A stretch of DNA of 55,260 bases from Chara braunii (Eukaryota > Streptophyta > Charophyceae > Charales > Characeae), in assembly GCA_003427395.1 (NCBI GenBank), contig BFEA01000056.1, forward strand, positions 3,378,591-3,433,850. The letters are read 5' to 3'. How positions within the stretch are numbered: position 1 is the stretch's first letter; every line of letters starts with the position of its first letter. Positions 1 through 8,359 of the stretch are shown piece after piece. The position numbers were made by a program, and so were the translations under genes. The notes below the pieces were generated by a model. It was not told the origin of the DNA. It made no database searches and saw only the letters and a program-made list of their open reading frames with translations.

Positions 1-30
1 ATTTACAGTGTAATCAGTGAGGGGATTCTG

Positions 31-88
31 CAGACTGTTGAGGGTTCAGCCTCCTGATGAGTCGGTGAAACTCCGACGAAACAGTTTG
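31..88 (+). ncRNA. Hammerhead ribozyme, type III, canonical core
   Basis: Self-cleaving RNA motif. Stem III pairs 31-38 with 81-88 (8 bp, one G-U). The predicted cleavage site follows T39. Stem I is 40-43/50-53 (GAGG/CCTC) with a six-base loop. The core CTGATGA is at 54-60. Stem II is 61-65/73-77 (GTCGG/CCGAC) with a seven-base loop. GAAA is at 78-81. All invariant hammerhead bases are present, and both stem I and stem II are capped by loops that could make the usual tertiary contact. Hammerheads of this topology are known from plant retrozymes and viroid-like RNAs. Activity is inferred from sequence only. Confidence 0.9.
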
Positions 89-254
89 TCACAGCCCCTC
101 GTTTGTTGTCCTCTTCTCTCTCTCTGTCTACGGTTTACCGGGCAGTTCTGTTTGTGACAATATATATATATATATATCGTGAAATAGAACTGCCCGGTAA
201 ACCGTAGGCAGAGAGGGAGAAGAGGACAACAAACGAGGGGCTGTGACAAACTGT
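81..254. repeat. Near-perfect inverted repeat, ~69-bp arms
   Basis: Arms 81-150 and 185-254 are reverse complements with only a few mismatches, separated by a short AT-dinucleotide spacer. The arm sequence is the block that follows the hammerhead in the other copies. The outer end of the right arm coincides with the start of the ribozyme's 3' stem III strand, so only the left side keeps the whole ribozyme. Confidence 0.85.
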
Positions 255-418
255 AATATATATATATATGTATGTATACGCCAAGATTTCGAGGGGTGGC
301 TGTCTGGTTACTCTGGGGACTACGGAGGGACCATAGTAGTGATTGATGTAAAAAAGTAAAAGGTAGTGATTGATATAGATATATATATCATCACACAGAA
401 CTTGCCCGGAAACCGGAG

Positions 419-420
<2 letters not shown>

Positions 421-473
<53 letters not shown>
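421..473. repeat. (AC)n microsatellite
   Basis: About 26 AC units lying inside the hammerhead-bearing direct repeat. Confidence 0.97.
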
Positions 474-476
<3 letters not shown>

Positions 477-502
477 AAGAGGACAAAAAACGAGGGGCTG
501 TG

Positions 503-558
503 ACAGACTGTTTCGTCCCAGTTCAGGAACGCATGTGGGGGCTGAACCCTCAGTCTGC
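503..558 (-). ncRNA. Decayed hammerhead ribozyme copy
   Basis: On the minus strand this repeat matches the ribozyme at 31-88 along its length. GAAA is kept at 511-514, and stem III arms remain at 504-510/551-557. The catalytic CTGATGA is replaced by CACATGC (531-537), and bases around the cleavage site are missing. Stem II has changed sequence yet still pairs (GTTCC/GGGAC with one G-U). Probably inactive. Confidence 0.7.
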
Positions 559-917
559 AGTCCCCTAATCAATGATACTGAGACTGATAATCCACCTTTA
601 CCCTGGTTTCGGTTAAGCATCAACGACTGCCCCACTACTGATACCCTGAGGATGTAGGTACGGAAGGGGAAGAAAGAGATAATTGGAGACTCAGAACAGT
701 TGGTGTAATGTAAAAAAAAAAAAAAAAAAAAGAGTTGGTGCATAACGCCCAATCTCTCACCCACAACTTATACCCTGAGGTGGGCAGCGACCGCTGCCCT
801 CAAGGTACATGTGACAAAAATCAAAGCAGACTCTCTCTCTCACTCCGACCAGACGGAAAATCTAGAGACTGCCGATACACACCCCAACATAAGCCACCAA
901 AACACCCACGAGATAAA

Positions 918-1056
918 GAAAGGTCTGTCCCAGCCAGAAAATGCATTCCAGACACGCCCCTGGCACTAGAGGCACAGCATGGCCCCGTAAGAAAGGTCTG
1001 CCACAGCCAGAAAATGAACTCCAGACACGCCCCTGGCACTAGAGGCACAGCATGCC
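918..1056. repeat. Tandem duplication, 73-bp period
   Basis: Two copies starting with GAAAGGTCTG at 918 and 991, both including CACGCCCCTGGCACTAGAGG. They lie between the two hammerhead repeats. Confidence 0.85.
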
Positions 1057-1230
1057 CGCGTAGTGATGGCCCCGACCACGACCATTGTCGTTCAACCTGA
1101 CCGGAGAAAACCGTAGCAGGGAGCTACCCGTAGCCAAGTCGTGATATGCTATCGTCATACACAACTGCCTGCCTGGTAAGACCCTCGGCAGGGAGGGAGA
1201 AGAGGACAACAAACGACGGCCCGGGCTGTG

Positions 1231-1299
1231 ACAGACTGTTTCCTTGGAGTTTCGCCTACCGTTAGTACTCATCAGGAGGATGAACCCTCTACAGTCTGT
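1231..1299 (-). ncRNA. Hammerhead ribozyme copy with enlarged stem II
   Basis: On the minus strand stem III is a perfect 9 bp (1231-1239/1291-1299), stem I GAGG/CCTC is intact (1276-1279/1286-1289), CTGATGA is intact (1269-1275) and GAAA is intact (1239-1242). The cleavage-site base is A. Stem II (1243-1268) carries about 9 extra bases compared with the copy at 31-88 and no longer pairs cleanly next to the core, so cleavage may be weak or lost. Confidence 0.78.
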
Positions 1300-1536
1300 A
1301 GAAGAGTCCCCTAACGGATGTGCTACTGGTCAGTGCTAATCCACCTTAACCCCCTTTACGGGTACTAAGCATCAACGACTGCTCGACAACTGATACCCCC
1401 CAAGGAGGGGGCCACTAACCACTGCCCCCAAGGTACCCCTGCGACGAAAATCAAAGCAGACTATCACTCACCCACACCCGACCCCAAAACTCGGGTAATC
1501 CGTCAAAAACTGTACACCCTGTAAACTACCGGGGAG

Positions 1537-1695
1537 TCACAAAAACGAGTTACAATTGCAGTATGGGCCAAGATACAGTTTCGAATTGCAGTTTGGGCAA
1601 TGTATACAAGCCAGCTTTCTGGCCAGGTAGGGTGCCCAAAGTGCAATTGCAAACTGTATCTTGCCCTGTCGTGCAATTATAAGTCGTTTTTGTGA
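1537..1695. mobile_element. Fold-back/MITE-like element, ~60-bp inverted arms
   Basis: Termini TCACAAAAACGA (1537-1548) and TCGTTTTTGTGA (1684-1695) are exact reverse complements. Pairing continues inward; 1570-1600 against 1632-1663 is nearly perfect (CAAGATACAGTTT on one side, AAACTGTATCTTG on the other). The total length is 159 bp with no coding capacity. Short direct repeats (CTGTACACCCTGT at about 1509 and 1760) lie outside it. I could not fix a target duplication. Confidence 0.7.
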
Positions 1696-1791
1696 TTCTA
1701 CTGAAGTTACCCCCCCCAAAAAAGTAATACTAAAAGCCAATCTACGGGTAGTCCGTCACACTGTACACCCTGTCAAAGGGTTAAAAAAAAA

Positions 1792-1969
1792 CGGTTTGCA
1801 ATCTAAGTACTGCGGACAATTACTGTGCTTAATACATAATAATACCTGATAAAGATCCCGCTTTGTGAAACTACCGCAAACGGTTTGCAATCTAAGTACT
1901 GCGGACAATTACTGTGCTTAATACATAATAATACCTGATAAAGATCCCGCTTTGTGAAACTACCGCAGT
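1792..1969. repeat. Tandem duplication, 89-bp period, copies essentially identical
   Basis: Copies begin CGGTTTGCAATCTAAG at 1792 and 1881 and match throughout except at the final bases. This implies a recent duplication, or an assembly artefact. Confidence 0.92.
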
Positions 1970-2105
1970 TGCGCGCATCTACACGACGTCGGAAACGTGC
2001 GCTGTGGGTGATACCCATCATGATGGTGTCTTAAAGTTCCTTTATCGCTTTCGGTTTTCAAGCGTCAGTACTCTATCGTGTACTAGATTCTCTCAGAAGC
2101 CGGAT

Positions 2106-2161
2106 CTATACATTCTCGATGTTGGGAGCGAGCTATATACATTCTCGATTTTGGGAGCGAG
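2106..2161. repeat. Short tandem duplication downstream of the transporter gene
   Basis: TATACATTCTCGAT-NTTGGGAGCGAGC occurs twice, ending right at the stop codon side of the transporter gene (its 3' flank, since the gene is on the minus strand). Confidence 0.8.
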
Positions 2162-3823
2162 CTATGGCTGAATTGGAGAATAGACGGAGATGGCGAAGAA
2201 GAGAGCGGTCATGCCACCCGCAACTGCGGCCGTCACAAGCCACGACAGCAGGAATTTGCCGAACAAACACCAATCAACGGTCCTGAAATTGTCAGCAGCT
2301 CCCACACCGACCGTGGAACCTACCAGAACCTGTGTCGTCGAGATAGGTAAGCCCAACCTGGATGCGACGGCAACGACGAACGACGAGGTGAGCAAGCAGG
2401 AAAAGCCCCGCGATGGCGTCATCAGCGTCAAGCCTCCTCCGATACTGGTCGCTACTCTCCATCCCCATACTGCGAAACCGACACAAATGCCCACCCCACC
2501 AAGTACCAGCATCCAGATCTGCAGCGGTGCCTTGAAATCGGATTGAAAAAAGACCTCACCTTCACGATGTATAGCGTAAATGACGGCGAAAGGGGCGATC
2601 GGATTTCCCACGTCGTTGGCACCATGAGCAAACGCCATCGCGCAACCCGCAAAGACCTGAAAGATCTTGAATAACTCTTCTGTTCGACGCTTAAATCTCC
2701 TCGAAAGAGCGTGAAGGCGAAGAGTGTGCTCATCGAAAACAATTTGTCCTCCGAATCCCCAGGGCACGATCCTTGCATTGCCATCACCACGACCTGCATC
2801 GTCGTCACCTCGATCTCCGCGGCCATCGCCGACTCCATCGACTTCCTCTCCCTCCAATCTCAAGCCCGCCGGAAGCCCATCTATGGGGTTCCCCCCCCGC
2901 CCATCGATTTCCGTCGCCGGTGGCACCGCCGCCATAGCCGGCGGCGGAGCCTCCGCGTCTGCCTCAAGTTGGCGCCTTAGCAGACTGTCATACCTCCTCA
3001 GTCTCTCCCGTGCAAGCGGGATCCCGACGACATAGCCGAGCAAGCAGCCCGCCAGCGCCGCTGCGAATGCTATCCCGAGAGCCATAAGAACGTCCACTTT
3101 TTTAAGCCAAGAAGTCGAGGAAAACATTACTAGCAGGGTGATCACCAAGGCGGTCAAACCGGATGTAAAAGGCAGGAAGTTGAGCGTACGCTCGACGGAA
3201 TCGTCGTGAACCAGTATGAAGCGTTTGATGAGTCCGAAGAAAGCGCCAGCTAAGGTCGCCGCCAGCACAGGCGATGCCACCCACGATACCGCGATCCCGA
3301 CAACCGGCGAAATCGGGAGCCCCTCCCAGGTTCCGCCTTTCGCCGTCTTTTTCACCCAATAGATTGACTCGCCGGCCTTCATGACGAGCGCGTGTGCCAC
3401 CATCGCTCCTATGATCGTGTGTGTGCTCGAGATTGGCCACGCGTAGAACGTGGCTATGGTTACCCAGACGCTTGAAGCGCCCAGCGCACAGGTTAATCCC
3501 CACATTGTCAAGCTAGGGCCATTCATTTTGTCCCCCAACTTCGTCCAATCCACGACGTTCTGGACGATGGTGCTTGTCACTTTCTCTCCCATCAGCAGCG
3601 CTCCGAGCAGCTCGAATACTGACGACACTACCACTGCCCCTTTGAATGACAAGACACCGGAAGTGATCACCGAAGCAAAGGCATTTGGCACGTCGTTCGC
3701 TCCCATCGCCCATGCAAAAGTGAAGGCCATAATTCCCCCAGCCACGACTATCCAGTGATACCGATGATCAGTGGCGTCAGGAAAGCACGCGAAAGGATCG
3801 CACGACGGCGATGGAGTCGCCAT
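2162..3823 (-). CDS. Na+/phosphate symporter, PiT (PHO4/PTB) family
   Basis: A 553-residue membrane transporter, predicted to take up inorganic phosphate with Na+ across the plasma membrane, as PTB proteins of charophytes and liverworts do. The two family half-repeats are clear. The first has GANDVPNAF (residues 41-49) and PISSTHTIIGA (130-140). The second has GANDVGNPIAP (401-411) and GLPISTTQVLVGS (491-503). Hydrophobic segments cluster before and after a hydrophilic, Asp/Gly-rich loop at about 275-360, the usual site of the central cytoplasmic loop. The length is normal for the family. The ATG at 3823 precedes a short N-terminus that leads directly into the first membrane segment. There is one uninterrupted frame and no intron. 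No frameshift or missing signature residue is seen. The family call is firm; the Na+ coupling and location are inferred from the family. Confidence 0.95.
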   Translation of the reverse strand: MATPSPSCDPFACFPDATDHRYHWIVVAGGIMAFTFAWAMGANDVPNAFASVITSGVLSFKGAVVVSSVFELLGALLMGEKVTSTIVQNVVDWTKLGDKMNGPSLTMWGLTCALGASSVWVTIATFYAWPISSTHTIIGAMVAHALVMKAGESIYWVKKTAKGGTWEGLPISPVVGIAVSWVASPVLAATLAGAFFGLIKRFILVHDDSVERTLNFLPFTSGLTALVITLLVMFSSTSWLKKVDVLMALGIAFAAALAGCLLGYVVGIPLARERLRRYDSLLRRQLEADAEAPPPAMAAVPPATEIDGRGGNPIDGLPAGLRLEGEEVDGVGDGRGDRGDDDAGRGDGNARIVPWGFGGQIVFDEHTLRLHALSRRFKRRTEELFKIFQVFAGCAMAFAHGANDVGNPIAPFAVIYAIHREGEVFFQSDFKAPLQIWMLVLGGVGICVGFAVWGWRVATSIGGGLTLMTPSRGFSCLLTSSFVVAVASRLGLPISTTQVLVGSTVGVGAADNFRTVDWCLFGKFLLSWLVTAAVAGGMTALFFAISVYSPIQP

Positions 3824-4375
3824 GATGTTAAAAAAAAAGGCGTTCGACTTGCCGTCGATCTCTCGACCTCAGCTTCCCCTCCTGCAAAGTCACAAGCTTC
3901 TTCTGCTCCGCCGCTCCTCGTTCCCACCACCCACTCGCAGTCTCAGGAATAATAAGAGGTAACTACCACCCGCCCCCACCCCCCTCCCCCTTCTTACCAC
4001 CCCCCGCTTCTTTTTTTTTTTTTTTAATAGCCAGCGACCACTACTAGAGAGGGGGTGATAAGTCCCGCCAACAGCCTTGCCGCCTGCCACCGCAATGCCG
4101 CGATAGACTACTGCTTTCCCATTGACTTTCCCCTTTTCCCGCTACGTTTCTTCCAGTGCACTTGACAGATGAATTTTATGCCCATCCCTCCCGCCAATTC
4201 CATCTGCTTGTCAATCGAACTCCACCGCGCTTTTCAAGTTTACAGGGGCCAGGTCCCACTGGCGTATGTTCTTCATTCTTGACCGCCGATTGTGGAGGGA
4301 ATACACAGATCCATGGCCAGAAATGAGGAACACCATCTACTTGGACTTGGCCCCAGGACACTAAACCTCTTCACG
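3824..4375. other. Upstream region of the transporter, no gene seen
   Basis: Contains a pyrimidine-rich stretch and a T-run (about 4012-4025). I see no convincing coding region. Promoter elements of the minus-strand gene should lie here, but none is recognisable with confidence. Confidence 0.5.
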
Positions 4376-4379
4376 TACT

Positions 4380-5060
4380 CCTTTATGCTTCCGTCGGCGG
4401 GAAGAAGCCTTAAGAAATCGGCATGAATCTGCTGACGCCTCTGAAAGCTCCGCCGAACGAAAAAGACGAGTCATCGACAGCATCGTCGACAAGACTGGAT
4501 CGCATCACTCTCCTCTCAGGCTCTCACTGATGCACGACTCCATTGAGCCCGAGGTATGCTGATGCCCACCGATACCCCGTCTCCACAATTGTTTGTCCAT
4601 CATCTGTCCATCTGCCTGGCAAGAGACCGATCCAGCCCTCGGCGGGAAGTCCGCCGCGCTCCAAACAACACCAAGCCTCTTCGCGCACTCCCTTTATGCT
4701 TTCCTTGGCGGGAAGAAAAAGGGAAACCGCCATGAAACTGCTGACACCTCTGAAAGCCCCGCCTCCTAGAATAACATTAACCACCGACAGGATAGAGGGA
4801 TATGGCAAGGGCCTTTTCCAAAAAAAAAAAGAAAAAAAAACATTGCCAAGTCACCAACCCATTGTGGGAAAGATTCCTCCTCATGCAGGACTCCAACCCA
4901 TTGTGGGGAATCTTTCTCCTCATGCAGGACTCCAAGCAGCCCGGGGTATGCTGATACCCACCTGTATCTCAGGCGGAAAGAAGGAAGTCAATATTGACGT
5001 ACTGATACCTCTGAAAGACTCGGCTCATAGGGCCTCGCTGCACGACTCTCGAAATGTGGA
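4380..5060 (+). repeat. Dispersed/tandem repeat family, three diverged units
   Basis: Units share the order GGCGGGAAGAAG, then CATGAA(A/T)CTGCTGAC, then ACCTCTGAAAG, at about 4395, 4705 and 4970. Between them lie blocks around CAACTCCATTGAG-like sequence and GAGGTATGCTGATGCCCACC. The same blocks recur at 46620-46860, so this is a dispersed family. Confidence 0.7.
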
Positions 5061-5321
5061 AAACGAGAGTGAATCTTCCCCTAGATCATGGAAAGATGCA
5101 CGGCCATGTCTTTGTGGATGGCGAGAGTAGCGCAGCGAGCCCCATGGGCTTGCTTGGCGCCCGCCACCGATCGGTAGAGATAGACCAATGGATCCCCCGA
5201 TCGGCATTGACCAGAGTCTGCTGATGTTCGTAGGGGAGGGGACCACCACCTGAGGGGAGGCACAGGGATCATTGGTCCTGTTGGCATGGTCCCTGATGCT
5301 ACGGGCTGTCCCCTGGGGCGT

Positions 5322-5475
5322 GGTCCCACTAGAAAAGAGGATCGGATCGATTGCCCGAATGTGGATGTGTTTGTGGAGAGATGCAGGAAATCGAGATTGA
5401 ACTGCTTTTCTGCATCTCTGCATAGAGCACATCCAGATTCGCGCATTCGATCCGATGCTCTTTGCTAGTGGGACC
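5322..5475. repeat. Fold-back repeat with GGTCCCACTAG ends
   Basis: GGTCCCACTAG at 5322-5332 and CTAGTGGGACC at 5465-5475 are exact reverse complements. The arms (about 65 bp) remain largely complementary inward around a ~20-bp spacer. A third copy of the right arm lies at about 5606-5665. Confidence 0.75.
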
Positions 5476-5834
5476 TCGGCCCTGGCCGGAGTCACCCCCC
5501 TGCTAATCGTGTGCAGCTACAGCATGGTTTTTACCTTTTGGGTCGGGACCCACTAGACATGTTTGACAACAACTTGCTAGGGCTTTCAATCACGTGCGTC
5601 CTGCATCTCTCCAAAAACACGTCCACATTCAGGCAATCGATCCTATCCTCTTTTCTAGTGGGACCACGGCCCTGGCCGGAGTAGCCCCCCTGCTGATCGT
5701 GTGCAGCCACAGCATGTTTTTAACCTTTTGGGTCGGGACCCACTAGACATGTTTTTTTTCTTTTGGGTCGGGACTCGGGATCCACTAGACACGTTTGACA
5801 ACGACTTAGTCGCGCTTTCAATCACGTGCGGCCT
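5465..5834. repeat. Tandem repeat, ~190-bp period
   Basis: Two copies start CTAGTGGGACC at 5465 and 5655. They share GGCCCTGGCCGGAGT, CTTTTGGGTCGGGAC, CCACTAGACA and TTTCAATCACGTGCG. The second copy has an extra partial duplication near 5745-5790. Confidence 0.85.
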
Positions 5835-6340
5835 TTCGCGACACGTACAGTCCGTGGATGGAGATTGATATCCACGGCCCGCCTGTTTCTGAAACTTCAC
5901 GTGACCTTTCGTGGCCGGGGGTGTCAACCAACCCGCGCTCCAGAAGGGCTTACTTCTTTTGATTTTTTAATTCGAATTCCACTGTTCGTCCTTTTTTTTT
6001 TTTGTTTTTTTTTTACTCCATAGGAGGCCTTCATCTATTGGTGGTACAAAAGGTGCATCTGAGAAATTTGAAATGTGACTGCATCCCTAAGCTTGCATTT
6101 TTGCCCATTTTTTAGGTAGGGGGTGATTTTGCAACGTTTCCTTGTGCTTCCTCGTTGCTTCCTTGTTGCTCTCTCAGCCTCCATGAGATCGGCAAAACAG
6201 AAACATGACCTTCAGAGGACGCAGCCTGACAGAAGAACCCACAGAAAACGAGGTTTTAAAATCTGCAAAAATTGGGAAAAACATTTTTTTTAATGCGAAA
6301 CAGCGTCTCACATGTTGCACAAATGGGAAGGAAACCCCTG

Positions 6341-6999
6341 GGGTCTAGTCCCACCCACAGCGTTGAGTTTTCTCAACGCTGAGCTTTCTATCACGTGTGG
6401 CATGGTGGGACGGAGCTCTGCCGTTGATGTATTGCGAATCTAACGGTACCAAAATACAGGAGAATAACCTATTAGATTTAGTCATTTTGTAGAATTTGTT
6501 TTTGACGTGAAATCCGTTTTGTAGTATGCGTTGGCCCTTTTGGTTTGGGCGGGAAGCCATTTTCCGTTGAGAAAACTACCCTACCGAGGGTAGGGTACAT
6601 TTCTCAACTTCAGTGCCTTTCCTTTTTTTTGTTTTTTTAGTCCTCATTGCATCCTGAAACAGAGGAATTCTGACAGCTGTGTTTGGGTGTCTGGCATCAA
6701 ACTCGTTTCCTTCTTTGGGCAATGAATGCATTTGGCCATTCACGTCGTCCCTGTCCATTTTACAAATGGTGACCTCCTGTCCCCTCACCACGGGGTGTAT
6801 CCTTTTTTCACGGAGACGTTCACTCCGACTGTTCCAGACATGTTTCATTTCTCGGAGTAACGTTATAAAAAATAAGGAGAAAAGTTGTTTCTAGCATTTT
6901 TTTCAGTTTTTTTATTTCTTGCTTCGAATATTTTAATGTCGAAATGGCGTCACACCGTTGAGTTTTCTGAACTCAACAACTGTAGGTGGGACCAGACCC
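6341..6999. mobile_element. Non-autonomous TIR element with three internal hairpins
   Basis: The 659-bp element has terminal inverted repeats GGGTCTRGTCCCACCYACAG at both ends and a possible 3-bp target duplication CTG (6338-6340 and 7000-7002). It contains a perfect 9-bp hairpin at 6359-6380, a two-part 18-bp hairpin at 6566-6608 and a perfect 8-bp hairpin at 6957-6977. All three use GTTGAG/CTCAAC. There is no transposase, so it would depend on an enzyme encoded elsewhere. The superfamily is not determined; 3-bp duplications occur in PIF/Harbinger and CACTA elements. Confidence 0.75.
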
Positions 7000-7500
7000 C
7001 TGCAAGCATAGGATAGTCTCAGGAGTAGGTAGTGGAAGGCAAAGAAACAAAAGTTGAGAGAAGAATATAGAAAGAAAAAAAAACAAATGGGAAGGAAAAA
7101 AAAAAACAATGAAAAAAAATAAAAGAGCAACACCGCCAGGGATGTGAAAAAAAAAAAAAAAAAAAAGCAGCCGGTTGCCGGGCGCAGAAGACCTGTGTCA
7201 GGCCCGCTTTAGGCCTGTGTAATTAGTGTAGGCTGCTGTAGGTATAGGGGGTGGGAGATGAGAAGTGACGATGGAACTATGGAAGGCAATTTTATTTTAT
7301 TTTTATTTTTTATTTTTTTTTCTAAGCACCAATCGGGGAGGCTCCATCTATTGGTGGGGAGCAGCACCTGCTGGACAGCGGGTCCAGCGTCCCTGAACAT
7401 TGTGGTTGTTTGCATGAATGGACATGTGATTGTAGCAGTATCTGATAAGATAAACCCTTAAACCNTAGTGGCCGTCCTTCTTCATATTGCCCGGGGTGCA

Positions 7501-7708
7501 GTCTTGTGCAGTGCTGTGACAGTGTGAGGTGTATTGTGTAAGTGTGGTTCTGATGTGGTGTGGCTTTCGCCACCCCCTGTCCCCTCCCTCCCAAAACCCA
7601 TGATGTCTTGTGCAGTGTTGTGAGAGTGTGAGGTGTATTGAGTAAGTATGGAGCTGATGTGGGGTGGCTTCCGCCAACCCCTGTCCCTCCCTCCCAAAAC
7701 CCATGATG
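7501..7708. repeat. Tandem duplication, 104-bp period
   Basis: Copies starting GTCTTGTGCAGTG at 7501 and 7605, both ending CCCTCCCAAAACCCATGAT, with scattered substitutions. Confidence 0.9.
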
Positions 7709-8359
7709 TATGTTACCATATAAGGCTCATCCTAGTATGCTCTCCCACCTTTCATTACACATTTCATTATGTCATTCAGGTATCATTGTACTATCATTCC
7801 CCTGTGTCAATCTTGCATCTACTGCCTTCTAGACCCGTCCTAGCGTGCTCCTGGCCGTCCTCCTGTTCCCTCCCTCCCAAATACCCATATCATTGAGTTA
7901 TCATTGTGGTGTTAATCTATCAAAGTTCTATCTCTATTATTGTGTCCACCTGTTTTGTCATTGTATTATCCGTCTGTCTAAGCTCTATCTCCATTCAATT
8001 TGTTGAATCCACCTGTGTTAGGCTTCCAAATGTGGGGCGCTGTCTGTTGTCCACGGCCTGTATCACAACTACATTCCCTGTTATCCTTCTATGCATTGTC
8101 GTCTGAAACTCCTTCCAGTTGATCTTGGTCCGTTGTTCGGGCGTGGGTCGTGACTTCGTCTTTTGTCTCCAGGGCGTAATCCCTTATGCTTCTCTGTAGT
8201 GGGATGTCCCTTCTTGACCAGCCTTCTGCGAAGCGAATGGGGGGACGAAATGGATGGAGATGGAGGACTGTGGGTTAGGATTGGGGGAGGGTTTGGGCAG
8301 GGTTTGGATAGGGTCATGAGGGGGCCATTTGGGGGGTGGAGCAGATCCCAATGTGTAAA

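Larger units (their letters stand above)
395..1475 (-). mobile_element. Retrozyme-like unit: two direct repeats each with a hammerhead
   Basis: Two direct repeats, roughly 395-840 and 1150-1470, share the same order of blocks: a GA-rich block, the hammerhead, a block around CATCAACGACTG, and a block ending near AAAATCAAAGCAGACT (seen near 817-835 and 1447-1465). Their ribozymes are about 740 bp apart. Known plant retrozymes are non-autonomous retroelements with hammerhead-bearing terminal repeats flanking a few hundred bases of non-coding DNA, and their transcripts circularise at unit length. The layout fits this class. I did not find a convincing primer-binding site or polypurine tract, so the assignment is an inference. 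Confidence 0.55.

Noticed and set aside
135-764. Long open frame on the minus strand
   Set aside because: Made of dinucleotide repeats and poly-A. It overlaps the hammerhead repeats and has no protein character.
2190-3758. Plus-strand and other-frame open frames across the transporter
   Set aside because: They are shadows of the real gene on the minus strand.
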